A DNA stretch of 8,013 nucleotides, taken from assembly GCA_020025455.1 (NCBI GenBank), contig JAHHSC010000061.1:1-8013 (forward strand), written 5' to 3'. The translations under genes were made by a program, and so were the position numbers. A model generated the notes under the pieces. It was not told where the DNA came from and searched no databases. It saw only the letters and a program-made list of their open reading frames with translations. Shown in pieces: positions 1 to 6,711 of the stretch (positions within the stretch are counted from its first letter, which is position 1; each line of letters opens with the position of its first letter). The stretch comes from Lawsonibacter sp. (GTDB lineage Bacteria > Bacillota > Clostridia > Oscillospirales > Oscillospiraceae).

Positions 1-1161
1 GTAGTGGTGCATATAGCGCTTCTCGGTCTCCTCCCAGATGGTGTCCAGCTTCTGGGTGGCAGACAGGGTGTTCAGCGTGGCGATGGACAGAACCTGGGTC
101 TGACCGCGGGTGAACAGACCGGAGCCGTGGACGCGGGGCAGAACGCCGACCTCGGCGGCCAGAGGACGGATCTCGTTCTTGGCACGGCCGTCCACGCGGT
201 GGCCCTCAAGCAGCCAGGCCTTGACGATCTTCTTCTGGAACTTGTAGGTGAACTCCTCCAGGTACTGATCCATATCGGGATACTCCTCCAGATACTTCTC
301 GTGCCAGTGGTCGATCATCGCGTTCCAGCGCTCTTCCCGGACGTTCTTGTCGTCGGTATCCATGGCGGCCTTGGCCTCGTCCATGAAGTCGGCCACGATC
401 TTGTCGAACAGCTCCTGGTTGAAGGCGGCGTGGTCGTACTCCATCTTGGGCTTGCCGATCTCGGCGCAGATCTGGTTGATGAAGGCGACCTGCTTTTTGA
501 TCTCCTCGTGGGCCTTGACGATACCGGCGTACATGATCTCGTCGGGGATCTCGTCGGCACCGGCCTCGATCATAACGACCTTGTCCATGGTGGCGGCCAC
601 GGTCACGTCCATGCGGGAGGTCTTGCGCTGCTCCTGCGTGGGGTTCAGCACGATCTCGCCGTCACAGTAGCCCACCTCCAGGCAGCCGATGGGGCCGGCG
701 AAGGGGATCTCGGAGTAGCTCACGCAGGCGGAGGCGCCGATCATGGCAGCCACCTCGGGGGAGCAGTCGTAGTCCACGCTCATGACGGTGCAGGTGATGC
801 ACACATCGTTGCGGAAGTCGGCGGGGAACAGGGGACGCATGGGGCGGTCGATCAGGCGGCTGGCCAGAACGGCAGGCAGAGAGGGGCGGCCCTCACGGCG
901 CATGAAGGAGCCGGGGATGCGGCCCACGGCGTACAGCTTCTCCTCGAAGTCAACGGACAGGGGGAAGAAGTCCACGCCGTCGCGGGGACGGGGGGAGACG
1001 GTGACGGCCACCATAACGGTGGTCTCGCCGTAGGTGACCATAGCGGAGGCGTTTGCCAGCTCGGCGACCTTGCCGACCTCGATGGTCAGAGGACGGCCGC
1101 ACAGGTCCATGGTCCACTTCTTGTTCTTAGGGAACTGCTTGTGGGTGATAATGGTAGACAT
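1..1161 (-). CDS. pnp: Polynucleotide phosphorylase, N-terminal part (runs off the window)
   Basis: PNPase is a trimeric 3'-to-5' phosphorolytic exoribonuclease of mRNA decay. The 387 visible codons begin MSTIITHKQF and cover the first RNase PH domain, the helical linker and the start of the second RNase PH domain. Family signatures seen are GRIPGSFMRREGRPS (about residues 78-92), RPMRPLFP (about 105-112), and a second-domain entry HRVDGR followed by EIRPLAAEVGVLPRVHGSGLFTRGQ cut short here (from about residue 319). The frame is open to base 1, so the catalytic part of domain 2 and the KH and S1 RNA-binding domains lie outside the window. The ATG at 1159-1161 is chosen because AAAAGGAG (about 1169-1176) lies 7-9 nt upstream and translation starts at the usual point of the family. 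It lies downstream of rpsO on the same strand, the classical rpsO-pnp order. Nothing suggests damage. Confidence 0.97.
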   Translation of the reverse strand, partial: MSTIITHKQFPKNKKWTMDLCGRPLTIEVGKVAELANASAMVTYGETTVMVAVTVSPRPRDGVDFFPLSVDFEEKLYAVGRIPGSFMRREGRPSLPAVLASRLIDRPMRPLFPADFRNDVCITCTVMSVDYDCSPEVAAMIGASACVSYSEIPFAGPIGCLEVGYCDGEIVLNPTQEQRKTSRMDVTVAATMDKVVMIEAGADEIPDEIMYAGIVKAHEEIKKQVAFINQICAEIGKPKMEYDHAAFNQELFDKIVADFMDEAKAAMDTDDKNVREERWNAMIDHWHEKYLEEYPDMDQYLEEFTYKFQKKIVKAWLLEGHRVDGRAKNEIRPLAAEVGVLPRVHGSGLFTRGQTQVLSIATLNTLSATQKLDTIWEETEKRYMHHY

Positions 1162-1210
1162 AGTGACACTCCTTTTCGTTTGTTGGATGCCCCGGAGTAC
1201 CACGGCCCTT

Positions 1211-1260
1211 TAGCACTTGAAGCCGGGTCCGAAGCGTGTCGGGCCCAGGTTCAACTGCTA
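1211..1260 (-). promoter_or_regulatory. Long imperfect stem-loop in the pnp leader
   Basis: Read on the minus strand, the two ends TAGCA and TGCTA pair. They are followed inward by TTGAA/TTCAA, a CTGGG/CCCGG block and CCGA/TCGG around a short loop, with isolated G-G, C-C and C-A mismatches and one T-G wobble. The result is a stem of about 20 bp between rpsO and pnp, ending about 50 nt before the pnp start. In E. coli a pnp-leader duplex is cut by RNase III and then attacked by PNPase, giving autoregulation. The same role here is inference from position and shape only. A run of six T (1260-1265) lies just upstream of the stem on the transcribed strand, not after it, so this is not an intrinsic terminator. 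Confidence 0.5.
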
Positions 1261-1306
1261 AAAAAGCGGGGTGACCTCCGGAAAGCGGGTGGGGAGGAAT
1301 ACGAAG

Positions 1307-1339
1307 ATAGGGCAGCGCGGTGTGTCCGCGCTACCCTAT
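1307..1339 (-). terminator. Strong hairpin just after rpsO; attenuator, terminator or 3' stabiliser
   Basis: Two 14-nt arms (1307-1320 and 1326-1339) pair around a 5-nt loop. As RNA from the minus strand all 14 pairs form, with one U-G wobble. The hairpin starts 12 nt after the rpsO stop codon. On the minus strand it is followed by CTTCGTATTCC, which is not a proper U-tract, so complete termination is unlikely. Partial attenuation, RNA processing or protection of the rpsO 3' end fits better. On the plus strand it is followed by GCTTTTT, so it could stop antisense transcription, although that strand has one C-A mismatch in the stem. Confidence 0.5.
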
Positions 1340-1351
1340 GCTTTTTCATGC

Positions 1352-1618
1352 TTACTTGCGGATGCCCAGCTTGGCGATGATGGCACGATAACGCTCGATA
1401 TCCTTGTCCATCAGGTAATCCAGCAGCTTGCGGCGCTTACCGATCATCTTGTACAGGCCGCGGCGGCTGTGGTTGTCGTGGGAGTGGACCTTCAGGTGCT
1501 CGGTCAGCTCGTTGATGCGAGCGGTCAGAATGGCGATCTGAACCTCGGGAGAACCAGTGTCGGTCTCGTGGGTGCGGTTGGCCTCGATAACGGCCGTCTT
1601 TTCGTCCTTACGGATCAT
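1352..1618 (-). CDS. rpsO: 30S ribosomal protein S15
   Basis: S15 is a primary 16S rRNA-binding protein that organises the central domain of the 30S subunit. The 88-residue product begins MIRKDEKTAVIEAN and ends RYRAIIAKLGIRK, essentially the full family length of 88-89 residues. Family hallmarks include the DTGSPEVQIAILTARINELTEHL segment (shown here only as DTGSPEVQIAILTARI), then the HSHDNHSRRGLYKMIGKRR RNA-contact loop and LLDYLMDKD. The frame stays open upstream to base 1708, but that extension is unlike S15. The ATG at 1616-1618 matches the family start and has AAGGTGG (1628-1634) nine nt upstream. It is the first gene of the rpsO-pnp unit and is preceded by a clear promoter and a structured leader. 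Confidence 0.98.
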   Translation of the reverse strand: MIRKDEKTAVIEANRTHETDTGSPEVQIAILTARINELTEHLKVHSHDNHSRRGLYKMIGKRRKLLDYLMDKDIERYRAIIAKLGIRK

Positions 1619-1745
1619 GGGAAAATTCCACCTTTCAAAAAAGTTTGCCCGATCTCTGCGTAGCGGGCGGGTGAAGCCCCGGACTGTTGCCCGAGCCATA
1701 CCCCGCAACGAAGCGGATGGGCGTTCATCTGCGTGATTTCACGCA
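1619..1745 (-). promoter_or_regulatory. Structured 5' leader of rpsO, candidate S15 autoregulatory region
   Basis: About 125 nt separate the predicted transcription start (near 1744) from the rpsO ATG. The leader begins with a perfect TGCGTG/CACGCA hairpin (1730-1745, loop of 4). It then holds GC-rich segments with local pairings, such as CCGC/GCGG around TTCGTT, and a GCCCG/CGGGC stem (1647-1651 with 1664-1668) just before the ribosome site AAGGTGG (1628-1634). S15 is known to repress its own mRNA through several unrelated leader structures in different bacteria. A leader of this length and pairing potential fits that pattern, but no specific published S15 motif was recognised. No credible ORF lies in it. 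Confidence 0.4.
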
Positions 1746-1750
1746 CGGCT

Positions 1751-1779
1751 AATATACCATACTTTTCCCGGCCTGTAAA
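1751..1779 (-). promoter_or_regulatory. Housekeeping (sigma-A type) promoter of rpsO-pnp
   Basis: On the minus strand the -35 TTTACA (1774-1779) is separated by exactly 17 bp from the -10 TATATT (1751-1756), and TGG immediately before the -10 gives an extended -10 TG. The predicted start is near 1744, at the base of the first leader hairpin. The local AT-richness stands out against the GC-rich surroundings. It is well placed to drive rpsO and, by readthrough, pnp. Confidence 0.8.
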
Positions 1780-1916
1780 GAAAAAAACCGCCCAAATTTT
1801 GAAAATCATGCACAAATCGGGGGCCGGCGGAGAACTTGCCCCCTTCCCCACCGTTCCCCAGGATTCGGACGTGCCCCCGGTCTATACTGGAGGAAACGGA
1901 CAAGGAGGGCGATGGT
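1780..1916 (+). promoter_or_regulatory. Upstream region of the ATPase gene; weak promoter candidate
   Basis: This is the gap between the divergent rpsO promoter and the ATPase gene. It contains no convincing ORF. The best plus-strand -10 is TATACT (1883-1888), but at 17 bp upstream there is only AGGATT, so the -35 is poor. The region may rely on another sigma factor or an activator. A small inverted repeat ATTTT-G-AAAAT is present in the AT-rich part near 1796-1806. The ribosome site AAGGAGG (1902-1908) is strong and sets the ATPase start. The promoter call itself is weak. Confidence 0.25.
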
Positions 1917-4547
1917 ATGGCCGACTGGCACAGCGGCAGCGCCGCGAAGCGGATGGAGGAACTGGAGACGGGAGAAGCGGGTCTGACCGAGCGGGAGGCC
2001 CAGCGCAGACTGGACAAAATCGGGCCAAACGAGCTGGCAGCGCCCAATCCGCCCTCACTCGTTCGGCGGGTGCTGGGACAGCTGAAGGACCCCATGATCT
2101 TAGTGCTGCTGGCGGCGGCGGGGTTATCGCTGACCGCCAGCGGGGGTCGGGACTGGCTGGACGGGGCCATCATCCTGGTGATCGTGGTGGTGAACAGCGT
2201 TTTGTCCATTACCCAGGAGGATCACGCCCAGCAGGCGCTGGAGGAGCTGCGGCAGATGTCCGCCCCCCACGCCCGGGTGATCCGGGACGGAGCGGAACAG
2301 GAAATCCCCGCCGCGCAGCTGGTGCCCGGGGATGTGATCGTACTGTCGGCCGGGGATCAGGTCCCTGCGGATGCCCGCATTTTGACGTGTAGCCGCCTCC
2401 AGGCCGATGAGAGCGCCATGACAGGCGAGTCGGTACCCGTGGAGAAGGAGGCCCGGGACGACCTGCGCCCCGACACCCCCATGGGGGATCGGGTGAACCT
2501 GCTTCTGTCCGGCTCCATGGTGACGGCGGGCCGGGGGACCGCTCTGGTTGTTGCCACGGGCATGGAGACCCAGATGGGCCGGATCGCCGACCTCCTGCTG
2601 GACAGCGAACAGAACGTGACCCCGCTCCAGAAGAAGATGGCCTCCATCTCCAAGAGCTTATCCTTTATCTGTATGTCGGTGTGTGCCATCATGTTCGGAG
2701 TGGGCCTGCTCCAGGGAAAGGAACTGCTGGATATGTTTTTGACGGCGGTTTCGCTGGCGGTGGCGGCCATTCCGGAGGGGCTGCCCGCTGCCGTCACCAT
2801 CGTGCTGGCCCTCGGGGTCCAGCGAATGGCGGACAAGGGGGCCATCATCAAAAAACTCCCCGCCGTGGAGACCTTGGGCTGTGCCGGGGTGGTGTGCTCG
2901 GACAAGACGGGCACCCTGACCCAAAACCGCATGGAGGTAAAGCAGCTGTGGACGCTGCCCGGAGGCCGCAGAAGAGCCGCCTATGAGGCGGGCTGTCTCT
3001 GTTCGGACGCAAAGCTCCAGTGGAAGGCGGGAGCCCCTAGAGCCCAGGGAGACCCCACCGAGGCCGCCCTGGTGGTGGCTGCCGCCCGGGAGGGGGTGGA
3101 CCAGACCAAGCTGGAGGCGGAGCGGCCCCGGTCCGCGGAGATCCCCTTCGACTCCACACGGAAGCTCATGTCCACCCTCCACCCAAAAGAGGGGGGCTGG
3201 ATCGTCTATGTGAAGGGGGCTCCCGATGTACTGCTGGACCGGTGTACCAACGGCCCCAGCGGCCCCCTCACCGACGGGGAGCGGCGGCAGATCCGGGAGG
3301 CCAACGACGCCATGGCGCGAAAGGCGCTGCGTGTCATCGGGGTGGCCAGAAGGAACCTGTCCATTCTGCCCCAGAACCTGGAGCCGAGAGCGGTGGAGAG
3401 CGGCCTTACCTTTTTGGGGCTTTTCGGCATGATGGACCCGCCCCGGCCGGAGGCGGCCTCCGCCGTGGCCAAATGCCACCAGGCGGGGATTCGGCCCGTG
3501 ATGATCACCGGCGACCACCGGACGACCGCCCTGGCCGTGGCGAAACAGCTGGATATTGCCCGGCCCGGGGACATGACCGTCACCGGGCCGGAGCTGGATT
3601 TTATGCCCCAGGAGGTGCTGGAGGAGGACATCGACCGGATCTCGGTCTTTGCACGGGTGACCCCGGAGCATAAGCTGCGCATTGTAAAGGCCTGGCAGAA
3701 GAAGGGCATGGTGGTGGCCATGAGCGGGGACGGAGTCAACGATGCCCCGGCTCTGAAGGCGGCGGATATCGGCTGCGCCATGGGTCTGGCGGGCACCGAT
3801 GTGGCCAAGGGGGCCGCCGACATGATTCTGACGGACGACAACTTTTCCACCATCGTCTCCGCGGTGGAGGAGGGGCGCGGCATCTATGCCAACATCCGAA
3901 AGGCCATCCACTACCTGCTCTCCTGCAATCTGGGAGAGATCCTGACGATTTTCACGGCCACGGTGCTGGACTTGGGCCAGATGCCCCTGATGCCGGTGCA
4001 GCTGCTGTGGCTCAATCTGGTCACCGACTCCCTGCCCGCTCTGGCGCTGGGCGTGGAACCGGTGGAGGATGGGGCCATGGAGGAGCCCCCCAGAAAGGCG
4101 GAGAGCAGCTTCTTTGACCGGTCCTTCTCCCTGCGGCTGATCTGGCAGGGGTGCATGGTGGGCGGGCTGACCCTGCTGGCCTATTTCCTCGGTATGCGCT
4201 GGGCCGGGAGCGGAGCGGCCAACACGATGGCCTTTGCCACCCTGACCCTGAGCCAGCTGTTCCACGCATTTAATGTGAGAAGCGAGGACCGCTCCCTCTT
4301 TGCCCGGGGCGGAAAGAAAAACCCCGCCATGTGGAAGGCCTTCTTTGTGGGGCTGGCCCTCCAGCTGGCGGTGCTCCTCGTCCCGCCCCTGCGCGGGGTA
4401 TTTTCGGTAATCAAGCTGGACATGGGCCAGTGGCTCACGGTGCTGCTGCTGGCCTCCGCCCCGATCCCCATCTGCGAGTGCGAGAAGGCGGCCCGGCGGA
4501 GGAGAACCAGAAGCCGGGAGCAGGAGAACGCCGGCGCACCGGTTTGA
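1917..4547 (+). CDS. P2A-type calcium-translocating P-type ATPase (SERCA/PMCA-like)
   Basis: This is a membrane cation pump that couples ATP hydrolysis to export of Ca2+ from the cytoplasm. The 876-residue protein has every P-type landmark: actuator-domain TGES (169-172), M4 PEGLP (286-290), phosphorylation site DKTGTLT with Asp329, KGAPD in the nucleotide domain (433-437), MITGDH (529-534) and GDGVNDAP (604-611). Ca2+ ligand motifs match SERCA: E287 in M4, N671 and E674 in M5 (CNLGE), and N700, T703 and D704 in M6 (NLVTD). The M8 position that is Glu in SERCA appears to be Gln780, which suggests a single Ca2+ site (inference). Ten membrane helices are expected, with an Arg-rich C-terminal tail. 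ATG 1917 is chosen because AAGGAGG (1902-1908) sits 8 nt upstream; the same frame extends to 1836 but without family similarity. It is monocistronic, with a terminator right after it. Mn2+ or another divalent ion cannot be excluded as a substrate. Confidence 0.95.
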   Translation: MADWHSGSAAKRMEELETGEAGLTEREAQRRLDKIGPNELAAPNPPSLVRRVLGQLKDPMILVLLAAAGLSLTASGGRDWLDGAIILVIVVVNSVLSITQEDHAQQALEELRQMSAPHARVIRDGAEQEIPAAQLVPGDVIVLSAGDQVPADARILTCSRLQADESAMTGESVPVEKEARDDLRPDTPMGDRVNLLLSGSMVTAGRGTALVVATGMETQMGRIADLLLDSEQNVTPLQKKMASISKSLSFICMSVCAIMFGVGLLQGKELLDMFLTAVSLAVAAIPEGLPAAVTIVLALGVQRMADKGAIIKKLPAVETLGCAGVVCSDKTGTLTQNRMEVKQLWTLPGGRRRAAYEAGCLCSDAKLQWKAGAPRAQGDPTEAALVVAAAREGVDQTKLEAERPRSAEIPFDSTRKLMSTLHPKEGGWIVYVKGAPDVLLDRCTNGPSGPLTDGERRQIREANDAMARKALRVIGVARRNLSILPQNLEPRAVESGLTFLGLFGMMDPPRPEAASAVAKCHQAGIRPVMITGDHRTTALAVAKQLDIARPGDMTVTGPELDFMPQEVLEEDIDRISVFARVTPEHKLRIVKAWQKKGMVVAMSGDGVNDAPALKAADIGCAMGLAGTDVAKGAADMILTDDNFSTIVSAVEEGRGIYANIRKAIHYLLSCNLGEILTIFTATVLDLGQMPLMPVQLLWLNLVTDSLPALALGVEPVEDGAMEEPPRKAESSFFDRSFSLRLIWQGCMVGGLTLLAYFLGMRWAGSGAANTMAFATLTLSQLFHAFNVRSEDRSLFARGGKKNPAMWKAFFVGLALQLAVLLVPPLRGVFSVIKLDMGQWLTVLLLASAPIPICECEKAARRRRTRSREQENAGAPV

Positions 4548-4548
4548 T

Positions 4549-4578
4549 GCATAACCCTCCCTTCTTCGGTCCAAACTA
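4549..4578 (+). promoter_or_regulatory. Candidate forespore (sigma-G/sigma-F-type) promoter of the ger operon, nested in the terminator
   Basis: GCATA (4549-4553) fits the -35 of sigma-G (GHATR) and sigma-F (GYATA). After 18 bp, CAAACTA (4572-4578) matches the sigma-G -10 form CATNNTA at all but one defined position. The segment also partly fits the sigma-F -10. The predicted start, about 7 nt downstream (near 4585), lies inside the 3' arm of the terminator. A transcript made here would lack the 5' arm and leave the ribosome site AAGGGAGG free. Receptor operons of this family are transcribed by sigma-G in B. subtilis. No sigma-A promoter is seen in the 56-nt gap. The assignment is from sequence match only. 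Confidence 0.55.
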
Positions 4579-4600
4579 GACTGGAAGAAGGGAGGGTTTT
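4553..4600 (+). terminator. Intrinsic terminator of the ATPase gene
   Basis: A perfect 15-bp stem (4553-4567 with 4584-4598) begins 6 nt after the ATPase stop codon and ends in TTTT (4597-4600). The loop has extra GTC/GAC pairing around CAAACTA. The 3' arm contains AAGGGAGG, the ribosome site of the next gene, whose ATG is at 4604. A transcript coming through from the ATPase gene would therefore either stop here or carry that ribosome site locked in the stem. Confidence 0.88.
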
Positions 4601-4603
4601 CTC

Positions 4604-6106
4604 ATGCATGACGACCCCTGTGCGCCGCACCCCAGACAGGAACCCCGCATCCCCCTGCCCCTGTCCCTGCCGAACCTACAGCAGGTCTTTGACGGCTGTG
4701 TGGACTTTGTTCAGCGCACCGTCCGACTCAGCGGCGACCCAAACCGAACCGTCACCGTCTGCTACATTGACGGCCAGGCCAGGGCCGAGCGGCTCAACGA
4801 CTATGTGATGCGCCCGCTGGCTCAGGACGGGCAGCTTTCATCGGCCCCGGCCGGTCAGGTTTTTGACCTGATGGCCTCCGGTGCGCTCTACGCCCAGAAT
4901 GCATCCAAAGAGGACCGCATGGACAAGGTCGCCATCGCCCTGGTCAACGGGTCCTGCGCCATTTTCTGCCCCGGTGAGGACAAGGTGCTGGTGGTGCCGG
5001 TGGCGACCGAGGAGAAGCGCTCCATCGGCAAGCCGGACAACGAGCCGTCCATCAAGGGGGCGGGGGACTCCTTTGTGGAGAGCGTCCGGACCAACACCTC
5101 ACTGGTCCGGCGGCGGCTTCGTGCCCCGGAGCTTCGGGTGAAGGAGCACATCCTGGGCCGCCAGAGCCTCACCCCGGTGGATTTGCTATATATCAATGGT
5201 ATCGCGGACCCGGAGACGGTGGAGCAGGTGTCCCGGCGGCTGGATGAGGTGGACATTGACGGGGTGGAGGCGGCGGACGACCTGGAGGAATACCTGGTGG
5301 ATGAGGCAGACAGCCCCTTCCCTCTTATCTCCAGCACCCAGCGGCCTGACCGATTCTGCCGGGGGCTGCTGGAGGGCCGTGTGGGCATCCTGGCCGACGG
5401 TCTGCCCCTGGGCTTTCTGGTCCCCGGAACCATGGACCAGTTCTTTGGCACCAGCCAGGACCGGGCCATCCACTGGATGGCGGCCACCGCCCTGCGGGTA
5501 TTGCGGTATCTGTGCGCCCTGGTCACCCTCCTGCTCCCCGGACTTTATATCGCGCTGGTCACCTACCACCCGGAGGCCATCCCCGCCAAGCTGGCCATGT
5601 CCATCACGGCGGCAAAACAGCAGGTCCCCTTTTCCACCATCTTCGAGGTGCTCACCATGCTTCTGGCCTTTGAGGTGGTGCAGGAGGCGGGGCTGCGGTT
5701 TCCCGGCCCCATCGGGGCCACGGTGTCCATCTTGGGCGGGCTGGTCATCGGCAACGCAGCGGTGGAGGCCCACATCGTCTCACCCGCCGTCCTCATTGCG
5801 GTGGCGGCGGCAGGCGTGGCGGGGTACGCCATCCCCGGACCGGATCTTGGCAACGCCCTGCGGCTGTGGCGGTTCCTGCTGGCGCTTTTGTCCAGCCTTG
5901 GGGGGCTGACCGGCCTTGCGGCGGGCTGTGCCCTGCTGATCCTCCACCTGTCGGGGCTGGAGAGCTTTGGCGTACCCTATCTGGCCCCCTTTACCGCCGG
6001 GCGGAGCGGGACGCCCCACTCCCCCAGTCTGGTCCGCCTTCCCCTGCGGCAGATGAAGTGGAGAAACGGCCCGATCCACACGGAGAACCGGAGGGACCAG
6101 CGATGA
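4604..6106 (+). CDS. Spore germination receptor subunit A (GerA family, GerAA/GerKA-like)
   Basis: This is the A subunit of an inner-spore-membrane germinant receptor, which senses nutrients and starts spore germination together with the B and C subunits. The 500-residue protein has the family layout: a large N-terminal cytoplasmic domain, then about five membrane segments (roughly 299-321, 343-363, 370-390, 395-411, 421-450), then a short basic tail. Recognisable motifs are RTNTSLVRRRLRAPEL (about 162-177), VDLLYINGIADP, PFPLISSTQRPDRF (from residue 241), GRVGILADGLPLGFLVPGT, and PGLYIALVTYHPEAIP after the first membrane helix. PGPIGATVSILGGLVIG and SPAVLIAVAAAGVAGYAIP follow. The start at 4604 has AAGGGAGG (4588-4595) 8 nt upstream. 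The stop overlaps the next start (ATGA), so the C subunit is translationally coupled. Which paralogue (gerA, gerB, gerK) it is cannot be told. Confidence 0.95.
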   Translation: MHDDPCAPHPRQEPRIPLPLSLPNLQQVFDGCVDFVQRTVRLSGDPNRTVTVCYIDGQARAERLNDYVMRPLAQDGQLSSAPAGQVFDLMASGALYAQNASKEDRMDKVAIALVNGSCAIFCPGEDKVLVVPVATEEKRSIGKPDNEPSIKGAGDSFVESVRTNTSLVRRRLRAPELRVKEHILGRQSLTPVDLLYINGIADPETVEQVSRRLDEVDIDGVEAADDLEEYLVDEADSPFPLISSTQRPDRFCRGLLEGRVGILADGLPLGFLVPGTMDQFFGTSQDRAIHWMAATALRVLRYLCALVTLLLPGLYIALVTYHPEAIPAKLAMSITAAKQQVPFSTIFEVLTMLLAFEVVQEAGLRFPGPIGATVSILGGLVIGNAAVEAHIVSPAVLIAVAAAGVAGYAIPGPDLGNALRLWRFLLALLSSLGGLTGLAAGCALLILHLSGLESFGVPYLAPFTAGRSGTPHSPSLVRLPLRQMKWRNGPIHTENRRDQR

Positions 6107-6696
6107 AAAAAATCTTGTTTGGGGCCATGGTACTGACGCTGCTGTTTGGACGGACCACCCTCCCGGCCCCCAGAGAGATGGAGAACATGGTCCTCTTCCG
6201 CACGCTGGGGGCCGATGGGGGTTCCTACACCGCATCCACCAGCCGAAGCGAGGAGAAAGCGGTGGTCTTGACCGCATGGGGCGAGGATTTGCAGGCGGGA
6301 AAGACAGATCTCCAGCGCCGAAGCGACAGCACAGTGTTTCTGGGCTATGTGGACCATGTGCTGGTGGGGGAGGAACTGGCGCAAGCCGGTGTGGCGCCCC
6401 TGCTGGATCAGATGGGCCGGGACGGTGAGCTTGGCCTGGGCGCCAGGCTCTGGGTGGTTCGGGGCGATACCGCCCGTGCCGGTGTGGAATCGGGCGGTGA
6501 GAGCGGCGTAGACCGGCGGCTCAACACCCTGCGTCTGAGCGGGACGGAGACACGCACGGCCGGTGAGGTCTGGGCCGATCTGCTGGACCGCGGCACCGCG
6601 GTAGTCCCCGCGCTGGAGCTGAAAGACGGCCTGCTCACTCCGGCGGGGTGGGCCGTACTGGAGGGAGACCGGCTTGCCGGGTTTCTTGAATCATAA
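6103..6696 (+). CDS. Short Ger(x)C-family germination protein, N-terminal domain only, no lipobox
   Basis: The 197-residue product is recognised as the receptor C subunit by its place between the A and B genes and by GerC N-domain motifs: REMENMVLFRTLGAD (about 24-38), VFLGYVDHVLVGEELA (78-93), a following LLDQMGRDGELGLGARLWVV, shortened here to LLDQMGRDGELGLG, and the closing AVLEGDRLAGFLES (184-197). GerC proteins are usually lipoproteins of about 370 residues with a further C-terminal domain. Here the stop falls right after the N-domain, and the next gene starts 15 nt later, so no remnant of the C-terminal domain exists. The N-terminus MKKILFGAMVLTLLFG looks like a signal or membrane segment, but Arg stands where the lipobox Cys would be, and the protein contains no cysteine. 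Start: ATG 6103, GGAGG at 6090-6094, ATGA overlap with the A gene. It is either a minimal functional subunit or a decayed one. Confidence 0.85.
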   Translation: MKKILFGAMVLTLLFGRTTLPAPREMENMVLFRTLGADGGSYTASTSRSEEKAVVLTAWGEDLQAGKTDLQRRSDSTVFLGYVDHVLVGEELAQAGVAPLLDQMGRDGELGLGARLWVVRGDTARAGVESGGESGVDRRLNTLRLSGTETRTAGEVWADLLDRGTAVVPALELKDGLLTPAGWAVLEGDRLAGFLES

Positions 6697-6711
6697 AAGG
6701 AGGCAACTGCC

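Noticed and set aside
1211..1260. tRNA-like element (a GGTTCAA string resembling a T-arm)
   Set aside because: There is no cloverleaf, acceptor stem or anticodon arm. The segment folds as one long hairpin.
4..1380. Long plus-strand open frame opposite pnp
   Set aside because: Its sequence is a low-complexity run of Gly, Val, His, Leu and Asp, as expected from the antisense of a GC-rich gene. It has no ribosome site, and the minus strand encodes clear PNPase.
1619..1708. N-terminal extension of rpsO to base 1708
   Set aside because: The frame is open, but the residues do not resemble S15. The ATG at 1618 has its own ribosome site and matches the family N-terminus.
1836..1916. N-terminal extension of the ATPase to base 1836
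   Set aside because: It has no ribosome site and a Pro/Arg-rich unrelated sequence. ATG 1917 lies 8 nt behind AAGGAGG.
1733..2392. Plus-strand frame overlapping the ATPase start
   Set aside because: It is in a different frame from the ATPase, has Gly/Arg-rich composition, and crosses the rpsO promoter.
2658..4574. Minus-strand open frame of 638 codons opposite the ATPase gene
   Set aside because: It is rich in Gly, His, Gln, Pro and Arg and shows no family motif. It is a shadow of the P-type ATPase, whose motifs are complete.
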